A stretch of 39,651 nt of DNA from JAZDFC01 sp043808235 (lineage in GTDB: Bacteria; Bacteroidota; Ignavibacteria; Ignavibacteriales; Melioribacteraceae): assembly GCA_043808235.1 (NCBI GenBank), contig JAZDFC010000063.1:1-39651 (forward strand), written 5' to 3'. The notes under the pieces were generated by a model. That model was not told the DNA's origin, searched no databases, and worked only from the letters and a program-made list of their open reading frames with translations. Shown here one piece after another: positions 7,248 through 16,375 of the stretch. The number at the start of each line of letters is the position of its first letter. Position 1 is the first letter of the stretch. The translations under genes were made by a program, and so were the position numbers.

Positions 7248-8141
7248 TTAATATCGCGTAATATGAATTTTCGAAACCCCGCCGTCAATATTTATAACCA
7301 CAATATTTTTAGCCGCATCAAAATTATCTGAAACATAATAACCTGCTTTAGATTTTGTAAATCCATCAATATCTTTTGCAACTAAAACCATATCACCGGT
7401 GAGCTTGCATCCTGAATTTTCGGGAATTTTTATATCTACATCGGCGACGCCCATCTCGATATTCACATAAGTCTTTTCTAATTGTTTGCCAAATTTGATA
7501 GTAGTTTTTGAAGCGCCGGTGTTTAGGTTTACATTTCGAGTTTTTAGTTGGCTTAAATCAAAATTTGAGCTTGCAGCACCTGTGTTAAATTGAAAATCCC
7601 AGATGGGCGACGGATTGAGTTTTAATCTGATTACATTTTTACGTTTATTAAAAAATCGAATCCCGGTTTCGTTCATGCTGCATTCAATCCACGCTGTGCT
7701 GTCGGTAACTTCCGACGAAAAATCATTATCTTCAAATCTGCCTTTTGCCTTCCCCTCAATTAAATTTGAAGTCGTATCATCAATAACCAAAAGTCCGGCG
7801 CCGCCGCTTAATTCGAGACTGGCATATTTAATTCCCGGATTGTATTCGTCCGAAAATTCTGTTGAATATTTACTATCAACTTCGTCGAAATCAATAGAAC
7901 AGAATAAATTCGAAAATGAACCGAAGATTAAAATCGCAAGCAACAGTGCCAGCAACACAATAAATATCGGTTTTACTTTTGAGTTTTTGAATATCACAAG
8001 GCAGCCCCAAATTATCAGCAAGAACGGCCAAAGATTCCAGATGAAACACCATTCTGATTGAATTAATTCGTACCTGGTTAATAAGAATAAACTTCCGAGT
8101 GCAAGTAAAAATACACCCCAAAATATTTGTCCGGTTTTCAT
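7248..8141 (-). CDS. LiaF-like envelope protein (LiaI/LiaF-type TM region + toast-rack-like domain)
   Basis: A 297-residue membrane protein. Residues 5-80 form three or four hydrophobic segments (GVFLLALGSLFLLTRYELI, WPFLLIIWGCLVIF, FIVLLALLLAILIFGSF), the DUF5668 region shared with LiaI/LiaF. Residues about 100-297 are strand-rich with repeated small units (LELSGGAGLLVIDD, FNTGAASSNFDLS, LNTGASKTTIKFG), like the toast-rack/DUF4097 beta-helix-like domains. Such proteins belong to cell-envelope stress modules. It lies 15 bp downstream of a PspC gene, which fits that role. A strong terminator follows. Confidence 0.82.
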   Translation of the reverse strand: MKTGQIFWGVFLLALGSLFLLTRYELIQSEWCFIWNLWPFLLIIWGCLVIFKNSKVKPIFIVLLALLLAILIFGSFSNLFCSIDFDEVDSKYSTEFSDEYNPGIKYASLELSGGAGLLVIDDTTSNLIEGKAKGRFEDNDFSSEVTDSTAWIECSMNETGIRFFNKRKNVIRLKLNPSPIWDFQFNTGAASSNFDLSQLKTRNVNLNTGASKTTIKFGKQLEKTYVNIEMGVADVDIKIPENSGCKLTGDMVLVAKDIDGFTKSKAGYYVSDNFDAAKNIVVINIDGGVSKIHITRY

Positions 8142-8156
8142 TTTTTTATCCGCTTA

Positions 8157-8594
8157 TTATTTACGGAATGAGTTAATTATTAATATGCCGCCAACAATCA
8201 CTAAACCAATCGGTAAAATATCTTTGTAATCAAAATACGGAATAAACCTGTCCATTAGAAAAATAATTCCAAGCCCGATAAGAATTACTCCGAACACAAG
8301 ATGCCCTGTATTTTTTTTAACCGGTGGAATAAACGGTTCGCCTGTTTTACTTTCTTCCGCGACTCCCGGTTTATCTTCTTTAGGAGTGTTTGGGAAATAA
8401 GTATAATCAAACGGAGCTTCGGGAATTACAATCCACAAAATGATATAAAGCAGAACGCCCATTCCGTGGGTAATGGTAAGTATTACAAAAATTATTCTTA
8501 CAATAATTGGGTCGATGCCGAGATATTCTCCCAACCCGGCAGCCACGCCCCCGGCAATCCGGTCTTTCCTCGAACGAAATAATTTTTTTTCCAT
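8157..8594 (-). CDS. PspC-domain protein
   Basis: The 145-residue protein starts with a PspC domain (residues 1-60): KKLFRSRKDRIAGGVAAGLG, then EYLGIDPIIVRIIFVILTI and a second membrane helix ending in WIVIPEAP. A cytoplasmic acidic linker (65-95) leads to two more hydrophobic helices (98-115 and 126-140, GVILIGLGIIFLMDRFIP). PspC domains anchor or sense phage-shock-type membrane stress. The gene is the first of a two-gene minus-strand unit with the LiaF-like gene and is divergent from nadE. Confidence 0.88.
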   Translation of the reverse strand: MEKKLFRSRKDRIAGGVAAGLGEYLGIDPIIVRIIFVILTITHGMGVLLYIILWIVIPEAPFDYTYFPNTPKEDKPGVAEESKTGEPFIPPVKKNTGHLVFGVILIGLGIIFLMDRFIPYFDYKDILPIGLVIVGGILIINSFRK

Positions 8595-8788
8595 AGCGTA
8601 TCAGTCTCATTTTGTTTTCGATTTTTTAGACGCAAAGGTTTTGGAAAGGTTTGAGAAAGATAAGTGGGGCATAAAGTTCTTCATAAATCGACCTGTTTAT
8701 GAAAGTAGTAAAAAATTCTTCACCATTGATTTACCTGTATATCTTGTCTATTTTTTCACTTCAAAAAATTGATATTGAGTTTATTGCT

Positions 8789-10432
8789 ATGAAAATTGCC
8801 TTATGCCAGATTGACCCGGTCATAGGGGACATCGAAGGTAATAAGGAAAAGATTAAATTAGGTTACAAAAGAGCTGCTGAAGATTGTGTTGACCTCGTTA
8901 TCTTCCCCGAACTTGCTGTATGCGGGTATCCGCCGCTTGATCTAATTGAGAAGAAATATTTCCGCGAAGTTGTTCAAAAAACGAACGTCGAATTAGCTTC
9001 GGTAACAGGCGAGGTAGGTTTACTTTTTGGTTCAATCACAGAAGATTTTGATGATAAAATCGGGACAGGAGTTTATAACTCGGCAGTTTTCTGTTATGAT
9101 GGACAAATCCAATTTGTACAGTGCAAATCTCTAATTCCAAACTACGACGTTTTTGACGAAGTAAGATATTTTGAACCGGCAAGGGATGTTGATATACATC
9201 CGTTCAAAGGGGAGAAATTAGGAATATCTATTTGTGAAGATATTTGGAACGATGCTGATTATTGGAAGCATCGCCGCTACACGTCTGATCCGGTGCAAAT
9301 ACTTGTTGATAAAAATGCGTCCATACTCATTAACATTTCCGCAAGTCCGTATGCATATGGTAAAAGAGAAGAACGGAGAAAAATGCTATCTGTGATTACG
9401 AAAACAGATAACCTGCCGCTTGCTTATGTCTGCTGTACCGGAGCTCAAACTGATTTGATTTTTGACGGCGGAAGTATGTGTTTTAATGCTGACGGGAATT
9501 TATGTATGCTCGGTAAAACCTACGAAGAAGATTATTTTATATTTGATACAAACCAATCTTATCCCCCGATTGAACAAGTTGAAGAACCGTTTGAAGAAGA
9601 AATTCTAAAAGCTCTTATCTGCGGTGTGAAAGATTACGCTGTTAAAAGCGGATTCAAAAAAGCGCTGGTTGGATTAAGCGGAGGTATCGATTCCGCGCTT
9701 GTCACTTACATCGCGGTGCAGGCATTGGGGAAAGAAAATGTACACGTTGTTATGATGCCGTCGCAATATTCCAGCGAAGGAAGTATTAAAGATTCTGAGA
9801 ATCTTATTACGAATTTGGGAATCTCATATCATAATATTTCTATACAACCTGTGTTCGAGAAGATTAAAGAGCAATTACAAGACGCGTTTTGTGGACTGCC
9901 GGAGAATGTTGCTGAAGAAAATATTCAATCAAGAATTCGTGGTGTTTATTTGATGGCACTTTCGAATAAATTCAATTATCTGCTTTGCACAACCGGCAAC
10001 AAATCCGAAATAGCAGTTGGGTATGCTACTTTGTACGGTGATATGTGCGGCGCGTTAGCTGTAATTGGAGACATTTACAAAACACAAGTGTATCAAATTG
10101 CCAATTATATTAATCGCAACCAAGAAATTATTCCAAGGGAAATCATTGATAAAGCGCCATCTGCCGAATTACGATATAATCAAACAGATCAGGATACTTT
10201 ACCGCCATATGATACTCTCGACGAAATTCTGAAATTGTATCTCGAACATCACAAAGAATATGATGAAATTATTACAGTAATTGAGGAACCGGAAACCGTA
10301 GCAAAAACGTTAAAGATGGTGGACCTGAATGAATTTAAAAGAAAGCAGGCTGCGCCTGTAATAAGAGTATCTGTGAAAGCGTTTGGTTACGGCAGAAGAT
10401 TTCCAATTGTTCAAAAATGGAAAAGAAAATAA
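8789..10432 (+). CDS. nadE: Glutamine-dependent NAD+ synthetase
   Basis: Makes NAD+ from nicotinate adenine dinucleotide using ATP and ammonia drawn from glutamine. The 547-residue protein has an N-terminal nitrilase-type glutaminase domain with the Glu41, Lys113, Cys149 triad (FPELAVCGYPP, CKSLIPNYDVFDE, ISICEDIWND). The C-terminal synthetase domain has the PP-loop SGGIDS (297-302) and the KSEIAVGYATLYGDMCG segment. An in-frame start at 8699 would add 30 residues, but the family begins at MKIALCQIDP, so 8789 is chosen. The 194-bp gap before it holds the divergent promoters for PspC and nadE, but no clear hexamers were found. Confidence 0.95.
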   Translation: MKIALCQIDPVIGDIEGNKEKIKLGYKRAAEDCVDLVIFPELAVCGYPPLDLIEKKYFREVVQKTNVELASVTGEVGLLFGSITEDFDDKIGTGVYNSAVFCYDGQIQFVQCKSLIPNYDVFDEVRYFEPARDVDIHPFKGEKLGISICEDIWNDADYWKHRRYTSDPVQILVDKNASILINISASPYAYGKREERRKMLSVITKTDNLPLAYVCCTGAQTDLIFDGGSMCFNADGNLCMLGKTYEEDYFIFDTNQSYPPIEQVEEPFEEEILKALICGVKDYAVKSGFKKALVGLSGGIDSALVTYIAVQALGKENVHVVMMPSQYSSEGSIKDSENLITNLGISYHNISIQPVFEKIKEQLQDAFCGLPENVAEENIQSRIRGVYLMALSNKFNYLLCTTGNKSEIAVGYATLYGDMCGALAVIGDIYKTQVYQIANYINRNQEIIPREIIDKAPSAELRYNQTDQDTLPPYDTLDEILKLYLEHHKEYDEIITVIEEPETVAKTLKMVDLNEFKRKQAAPVIRVSVKAFGYGRRFPIVQKWKRK

Positions 10433-10456
10433 AACAAGAAATAACAGGAATAAATA

Positions 10457-12304
10457 ATGAAGTATTTTAGATTAACATATATTATCGCAGGGCTGTTTAT
10501 CTTTCTCAACATAAATGCACAAGTGGGAATGGTAGAAGAACTTGTTCAGGTTCTCGTTTATAAATCTTACGATAAAGTGCAATCCGGCGGAGAATTCAAA
10601 TTAGCTGTTAAGGCGCTTGTGGATGACGGCTGGCATATAAATTCAAACAAACCTAATGAGGATTATTTAATAGCAACGGCTGCAAAGTTTTCCTCATCAA
10701 CAAAATTTAATTTCGGCAAACTTATTTACCCCAGAGCAAAAGAAATAAATTTTAGTTTTTCGGATAAACCCGTTTCTGTTTTCGAAGGTGAAATTTTAAT
10801 CGGTTCACTTGTAAAAGTCCCTAAAGATATTCAGCCGGGTAAATATAAAATAAAAGTTACTTTTGATTACCAGGCTTGTAATGATGTGTCATGCATGGCT
10901 CCTGTTACAGTTGAAAAAGAAATTGATTTGGAAATTATAAGTAATCAAACTCAGACAAAAGAAATTAATCCGGAAGTTTTTTCGAAAATAAATTTGGCAT
11001 ATTCGGTTTCTGAAGTAGAGGTTGTTAAGGATACTGTAACCTCTGAACCGGTAGTAGATAGCCAGCAAGATACACTTCAAACCTTTTCGGGGAAAAATAG
11101 TAAAGAAGATTCGCTTGCCTCCACACTTGAATCGAGTGGTATTTTTGTTGGATTGCTTCTTGTATTCCTCGGCGGATTAGCTTTGAATTTAACTCCTTGT
11201 GTTTATCCGCTTATCCCTATTACGATAGGATATTTTGGCGGACAGAGCGAAGGGCGGACAAGCCGACTTTTTATGCTTGGTTTATTGTATGTGTTGGGTA
11301 TTTCGATTACTTATTCGATTGTTGGAGTAGTAACTTCACTGAGTGGTTCGGTATTCGGTTCATTGATGCAGAATCCAATCGTAATAATTATTATCGCGTT
11401 AATATTTCTCGTGCTTTCATTAAGCATGTTCGGTGTTTACGAATTCAAACTTCCCGATTCATGGGTAGCAAAAGCCGGCGGAGCTAAATCCGGAATGTTC
11501 GGTGCGTTTTTTATGGGATTAACAATGGGCATTGTCGCAGCGCCATGCATTGGTCCATTTGTTCTCGGTTTGGTCACTTACGTTGCTGCGAAGGGCGATC
11601 CGTTTTTAGGATTCTTAATGTTCTTCATACTTTCTTTAGGATTAGGAACACCATATTTGTTACTCGCTTTATTCTCTGGTAAGATTAAAACTCTTCCACG
11701 AGCCGGATTATGGATGGAAGCTGTAAAACATATTTTTGGATTTATATTAATTGGCGCAGCTATTTATTTTATTGCACCTCTTCTTCCAAAGGAAGTGAAT
11801 TTTTATTTATTGCCGGTGTTTATGATTATCGCAGCTTTATATCTGTTGCTCTTTGATAAAACTGCAAACAACATAAAAGGATTTAAAATTTTCAAAGTAA
11901 TATTCTCCGTGATGGTTCTTGGATTGGCTGTTTATATGCTTTGGCCGGTTGAAAAGAATTCGCCTGATTGGCAGAAATATAGCGACCAAAATTATGAAAG
12001 CTCGATTTCGTCGAATCAAAAAATGATAATTGATTTTTATGCTGATTGGTGTATTCCCTGTAAAGAACTTGATGCAATGACGTTTTCCGATAAACGAGTT
12101 ATCGAAGCGTTGAAAGATTTTACTTCGTTGAAAGTTGATATGACCAAATCACTTTCGGACGAAACTGAAAAAGTTCGAAAAAAATTCAACATAGTCGGCG
12201 TTCCAACTGTGTTGATAATTGATTCGCAAGGCAAAGAAGTTCATCGATTAACCGGCTTTGCGAACGCGGATGAATTCCTGAAATTAATTCATGGGGTGAA
12301 TTAA
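10457..12304 (+). CDS. dsbD: Thiol:disulfide interchange protein DsbD
   Basis: Carries electrons from cytoplasmic thioredoxin across the inner membrane to periplasmic thiol proteins. The 615-residue protein has all three parts. After a signal peptide (1-21) comes a periplasmic Ig-like domain with Cys142 and Cys147 (ACNDVSCMAP). A membrane domain of about eight helices follows (225-500), with Cys249 in NLTPCVYP and Cys365 in AAPCIGP. It ends in a thioredoxin domain with CIPC (533-536). AGGAAT precedes the ATG. It follows nadE by 24 bp and may be co-transcribed with it. Confidence 0.95.
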   Translation: MKYFRLTYIIAGLFIFLNINAQVGMVEELVQVLVYKSYDKVQSGGEFKLAVKALVDDGWHINSNKPNEDYLIATAAKFSSSTKFNFGKLIYPRAKEINFSFSDKPVSVFEGEILIGSLVKVPKDIQPGKYKIKVTFDYQACNDVSCMAPVTVEKEIDLEIISNQTQTKEINPEVFSKINLAYSVSEVEVVKDTVTSEPVVDSQQDTLQTFSGKNSKEDSLASTLESSGIFVGLLLVFLGGLALNLTPCVYPLIPITIGYFGGQSEGRTSRLFMLGLLYVLGISITYSIVGVVTSLSGSVFGSLMQNPIVIIIIALIFLVLSLSMFGVYEFKLPDSWVAKAGGAKSGMFGAFFMGLTMGIVAAPCIGPFVLGLVTYVAAKGDPFLGFLMFFILSLGLGTPYLLLALFSGKIKTLPRAGLWMEAVKHIFGFILIGAAIYFIAPLLPKEVNFYLLPVFMIIAALYLLLFDKTANNIKGFKIFKVIFSVMVLGLAVYMLWPVEKNSPDWQKYSDQNYESSISSNQKMIIDFYADWCIPCKELDAMTFSDKRVIEALKDFTSLKVDMTKSLSDETEKVRKKFNIVGVPTVLIIDSQGKEVHRLTGFANADEFLKLIHGVN

Positions 12305-12390
12305 TAGATATAATCGTAATTTTGGATAGTGAATAATTGTTTTTATAATTCAAAAAAAGAATCATTTATTATAAATTAAGAGCGTTTTAT

Positions 12391-14232
12391 ATGGCAAAAA
12401 TAGTCCAGGTAGTTGAAGAAGTAACCGTCCGGTTTGCCGGAGATTCCGGCGACGGTATGCAAATAACGGGTTCTCAATTCACCGATACAACAGCAACTCT
12501 CGGTAGCGATATAAGTACATTGCCGGATTTTCCCGCCGAGATACGTGCGCCCGCCGGTTCGCTTGCAGGCGTTAGCGGATTTCAACTTCACTTTAGCAGC
12601 ACCGATATACAAACTCCCGGAGATTCACCCGATGTACTTATTGCAATGAATCCTGCTGCATTGAAAGTAAACATGAAAGATTTAAAACCAAACGCTTCGA
12701 TTATCGTAAATTCGAATGCGTTCGATACTAAAAATTTGAGACTTGCTCAATATAATTCAAATCCGCTTGAAGATGGTTCGCTTGCAGGATATAATGTTGT
12801 TCCGGTTCCATTAACACAGCTTACAATGAAGGCTCTCGAAGAATCTTCACTTTCATTAAAAGAAAAGGAAAAGTGCAAAAACTTTTTTGCTCTTGGAATA
12901 ATGTACTGGCTTTACAATCGTCCTATTGAACATTCGTTGAACTGGTTGAAAACCAAATTCAAGAATAAACCGGAAGTGTTAGAAGCGAATACAATAGTGC
13001 TTAATGCAGGTTACAATTACGGCGAGATCACAGAGCTATTTACTACACGTTATGATGTTGAAGCCGCCAAATTGCCAAAAGGCATCTATCGAAATGTATC
13101 GGGAAATGAAGCGATTGCACTTGGAATTATTTCTGCATCCTTAAAAAGCGGATTACAATTATTCCTCGGTTCTTACCCAATAACTCCCGCATCCGAAATT
13201 TTGCAGGAGTTGAGCAAGTACAAGGATTTTGGAGTTGTTACATTTCAAGCTGAGGATGAGATCTCCGGTGTTTGCTCGGCTATTGGTGCGGCATTCGCGG
13301 GTTCGTTGGCAATTACTACAACTTCCGGTCCCGGTCTTTCGCTTAAAACCGAAGGCATCGGACTCGCAGTAATTACGGAACTTCCTCTTGTTATTGTTGA
13401 TGTTCAGCGTGGTGGACCAAGTACAGGTTTGCCAACAAAAACAGAACAGGCAGATTTATTTATGGCATTATATGGAAGGCACGGAGAGGCGCCGGTTGTT
13501 GTATTAGCTGCTAAAAGTCCTGCTGATTGTTTCTTCTGCGCAGTTGAAGCTGCGAGAATAGCAATCGAATTTATGACTCCCGTTATTTTACTAAGCGATG
13601 GATATCTTGCTTTTGGTTCCGAACCGATGAAAATTCCCAAGCTTGAAGAATTGCCTGAAATCAAAGTTAATTTCCGTACTGATCCCGAAGGATTTTATCC
13701 TTATCTCCGCGATGAAAATATGTCAAGACCGTGGGCTGTTCCTGGTACCCCGGGACTTGAACACAGAATCGGTGGATTAGAGAAAAAAGATATTTATGGA
13801 AATATAAGTTATGAACCGCTGAACCACGAGATAATGGTTAAGAACAGAAGAGAAAAAATTGATAATGTAGTTAAGTATGTTCCGGATGTAGTAGTTGAAG
13901 GCGAGCAAGAAGGCGAGTTGCTGGTTCTTGGATGGGGAAGTACTTATGGCGCCATCAAAGAAGCTACAAAGAAAGTAGAGCTTGATGGTTACAAAGTTTC
14001 GCATGCTCATCTCCGGTTTATCAATCCTTTGCCAAAAAATCTTGGAGATGTGCTCGGAAAATTTAAGAAAGTGTTGTTGCCCGAATTAAATACAGGGCAA
14101 CTGGCAACGGTAATCCGTAGCACTTTCTTAAAAGACGTAATTCAATTCAACAAAGTGCAGGGGCAGCCGTTCAAAGTAGCTGAAATCCAAAATAAAATTA
14201 TGGAAGCGTTAGGAGTTGAAAATGGAAGATAA
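12391..14232 (+). CDS. korA: 2-oxoacid:ferredoxin oxidoreductase, alpha subunit (gamma-alpha fusion), KorA type
   Basis: With KorB it interconverts 2-oxoglutarate and succinyl-CoA plus CO2 with ferredoxin as electron carrier. The 613-residue protein has an N-terminal gamma-type domain (1-200, FAGDSGDGMQITGSQF at 15-30) and an alpha domain (about 235-610). The alpha domain has SYPITPASEI (261-270), QAEDEISG, TTTSGPGLSLKTEG and VQRGGPSTGLPTKTEQ. The fused gamma-alpha form with a short beta partner is typical of 2-oxoglutarate enzymes, but other 2-oxoacids cannot be ruled out. The stop overlaps korB by 11 nt. Confidence 0.92.
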   Translation: MAKIVQVVEEVTVRFAGDSGDGMQITGSQFTDTTATLGSDISTLPDFPAEIRAPAGSLAGVSGFQLHFSSTDIQTPGDSPDVLIAMNPAALKVNMKDLKPNASIIVNSNAFDTKNLRLAQYNSNPLEDGSLAGYNVVPVPLTQLTMKALEESSLSLKEKEKCKNFFALGIMYWLYNRPIEHSLNWLKTKFKNKPEVLEANTIVLNAGYNYGEITELFTTRYDVEAAKLPKGIYRNVSGNEAIALGIISASLKSGLQLFLGSYPITPASEILQELSKYKDFGVVTFQAEDEISGVCSAIGAAFAGSLAITTTSGPGLSLKTEGIGLAVITELPLVIVDVQRGGPSTGLPTKTEQADLFMALYGRHGEAPVVVLAAKSPADCFFCAVEAARIAIEFMTPVILLSDGYLAFGSEPMKIPKLEELPEIKVNFRTDPEGFYPYLRDENMSRPWAVPGTPGLEHRIGGLEKKDIYGNISYEPLNHEIMVKNRREKIDNVVKYVPDVVVEGEQEGELLVLGWGSTYGAIKEATKKVELDGYKVSHAHLRFINPLPKNLGDVLGKFKKVLLPELNTGQLATVIRSTFLKDVIQFNKVQGQPFKVAEIQNKIMEALGVENGR

Positions 14233-15262
14233 AATAAATGAAATTGTTACAGAAGTTAAATACACAGCAAAAGATTTTGCTTCGGATATTGATGTAAAAT
14301 GGTGCCCGGGCTGTGGAGATTATTCCGTTCTTGCACAGGTTCAGAGAACATCGCCTGATTTCGGGGAAAAAAAGGAAAATATCGTTTGGGTTGCAGGCAT
14401 CGGGTGTTCGAGCCGTTTCCCATATTATATGAGTACATACGGATTTCATGGTATTCATGGAAGAGCCGCTGCAATTGCTACCGGTGTTAAACTTGCTAAT
14501 CCGAAACTACAAGTTTGGATTGCAACCGGTGACGGAGACAATCTTAGCATTGGAGGAAATCATTTTATACAGGCGTGCCGTAAAAATATCAACTTGAAAA
14601 TGCTGATGTTCAACAACAGAATTTATGGATTAACAAAAGGTCAATACTCACCGACTTCCGAACAGGGAAAGATTACAAAATCCTCACCTTATGGAACCGT
14701 AGATTATCCTTTCAACGCAGTTAAGATGGCAACAAGTTCCGGTGCATCTTTTGTTGCCCGCACACTCGATAGAGATCCGAAGCATATGCAGGAAATGATT
14801 TCGAGAGCGGCAAAGCATAAAGGATTTGCCTTCATCGAGATTTATCAGAATTGTCCAATTTTCAACGACGGCGCTTTCTTACCATATACTGAAAAAGAAA
14901 CAAAACAGGATAATGTAATATTCCTTGAACACGGAAAACCTCTTGTATTCGGTGCGAACAGAGATAAAGGTATTAAAGTGGACGGATTCAATCCTGTTAT
15001 CATTAATCTGAATGACGGTTATCATTCGGTTAGTGATTGCTTAGTGCATGATGAGTTTGACTCGAATCCAACCCGCGTGTTTTTTATTACCAGGTTTGTT
15101 GATATCCCCGGATTTCCTACACCAGTTGGTGTAATGCGCGATTTTAGTAAACCAACTTATGATGATGGTGTTACAGAACAGATTAAAAATGTGAAGACTA
15201 AAAAGGGTGTCGGCACTTACGAAAAATTAATGTTCGCCGGAAATACCTGGGAAGTTAATTAG
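14222..15262 (+). CDS. korB: 2-oxoacid:ferredoxin oxidoreductase, beta subunit, KorB type
   Basis: The 346-residue beta subunit binds thiamine diphosphate and an iron-sulfur cluster. WCPGCGDY (27-34), Cys62 in GIGCSS and a later Cys in YQNCP supply cluster ligands. TGDGDNLSIGGNH (102-114) and FNNRIYGLTKGQ (130-141) form the cofactor site. ATG 14222 is chosen over a TTG two codons upstream because AGGAG (14211-14215) sits 6 nt before it. The start lies inside the end of korA, so the two are translationally coupled. A strong terminator follows at 15292. Confidence 0.94.
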   Translation: MEDKINEIVTEVKYTAKDFASDIDVKWCPGCGDYSVLAQVQRTSPDFGEKKENIVWVAGIGCSSRFPYYMSTYGFHGIHGRAAAIATGVKLANPKLQVWIATGDGDNLSIGGNHFIQACRKNINLKMLMFNNRIYGLTKGQYSPTSEQGKITKSSPYGTVDYPFNAVKMATSSGASFVARTLDRDPKHMQEMISRAAKHKGFAFIEIYQNCPIFNDGAFLPYTEKETKQDNVIFLEHGKPLVFGANRDKGIKVDGFNPVIINLNDGYHSVSDCLVHDEFDSNPTRVFFITRFVDIPGFPTPVGVMRDFSKPTYDDGVTEQIKNVKTKKGVGTYEKLMFAGNTWEVN

Positions 15263-15290
15263 TAAATACTAAAAATGATGAATCACAAAA

Positions 15291-15318
15291 GAAGGCGAAG
15301 GATTTCTTCGCCTTTTTT
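15291..15318 (+). terminator. Rho-independent terminator of korAB
   Basis: A perfect 9-bp stem (AAGGCGAAG 15292-15300 with CTTCGCCTT 15306-15314) and a 5-nt loop are followed by T residues to 15318. It lies 29 bp past the korB stop. Confidence 0.92.
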
Positions 15319-15359
15319 GTAAAGAAATAGTAAACACATATAAAATTAATTTAGATGAG

Positions 15360-16361
15360 ATGATGATTGAATTCGACAAACTTCAAAAAGTAATTGAAGA
15401 TAATAATTCATTTTTATTAACGACGCATGTTAATCCCGATGCCGATGCAATTGGTTCGGTAATGGCGTTTTATTATATCTTAAAAAAGCTGGGAAAGTCT
15501 GCATACATTATTAATCATAGTCATACTCCAGATTATCTTGGATTCATGGACAAGCAGGGAATTGTTGAGAAATTCAATCCTGGAAAACATGCTTCTTTAA
15601 TTTCAGAAGTCGATATAATTGTTTTACTCGATATCAGTCAAACTTACAGAACCGTCGGCATGGCAGATTATATCCGCAATTCCGGTAAAACAATCATCGC
15701 TATCGATCATCATCAGGATGCTGAGCAAACACTGGATTATCTGTTTGTTGGAACCGACTATTGTGCGACAGGCGAAATTATCTATGATTTTATTCAATCA
15801 ACCAAAATTGTTGAGATGGATTATGAAATTGCTTTTCAGCTCTACACAGCTATTATGACCGATACGGGTTCATTTCGTTTTGAAAGAACAACTCCCACAA
15901 CTCATCGCATTGCCGCTCATCTGCTTGAATTTGGAATCGATCCAAAGACGGTTTATGAAGAACATTACGAAAAAGGTTCGATTGAGAAAATAAGATTACT
16001 TGGTCGTGCGCTCGACAGCATTAAGCTGAATGAAACAAAAGAAGTTAGTTACATGGTTATCCGTCAAAAAGATTTGATTGAGACTGGCTGCAGGGAAGAA
16101 GATGTGGAAGGTTATGTTAATTATACATTACAAATCGAGGGTGTGAAAGCCGGAATATTATTCCTCGAATTAAGGAACGGTTTCAAAGTAAGTTTTCGTA
16201 CAAGGGGTATGATACCGGCAAATAAAATCGCTTCGGAATTCGGCGGCGGCGGACACATCAATGCAGCAGGTACAAGACTTTACGATAAAAAAATGGAAGA
16301 ATTTTTTGAAGTAATGATTTCCAGAAGTCAAAAATATATAGACGAATATTTGGGAAAATAA
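15360..16361 (+). CDS. DHH-family phosphoesterase, NrnA-like oligoribonuclease/pAp phosphatase
   Basis: Members degrade 2-5 nt RNA and dephosphorylate 3'-phosphoadenosine 5'-phosphate. The 333-residue protein has the metal motifs HVNPDADAIGS (23-33) and DHH (116-118), and the DHHA1 substrate motif GGGGHINAAG near residue 300. This is the complete set for a Mn2+-dependent nuclease. Either of two adjacent ATGs (15360, 15363) may be the start. There is no clear Shine-Dalgarno site. It begins after the korAB terminator and is followed 14 bp later by pepA, so these two probably form a unit. Confidence 0.92.
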   Translation: MMIEFDKLQKVIEDNNSFLLTTHVNPDADAIGSVMAFYYILKKLGKSAYIINHSHTPDYLGFMDKQGIVEKFNPGKHASLISEVDIIVLLDISQTYRTVGMADYIRNSGKTIIAIDHHQDAEQTLDYLFVGTDYCATGEIIYDFIQSTKIVEMDYEIAFQLYTAIMTDTGSFRFERTTPTTHRIAAHLLEFGIDPKTVYEEHYEKGSIEKIRLLGRALDSIKLNETKEVSYMVIRQKDLIETGCREEDVEGYVNYTLQIEGVKAGILFLELRNGFKVSFRTRGMIPANKIASEFGGGGHINAAGTRLYDKKMEEFFEVMISRSQKYIDEYLGK

Positions 16362-16375
16362 TTTCAAGAGGATTT

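Noticed and set aside
8699..8788. 30-residue N-terminal extension of NadE
   Set aside because: The family starts at MKIALCQIDP; the extension has no family counterpart and occupies the divergent promoter gap.
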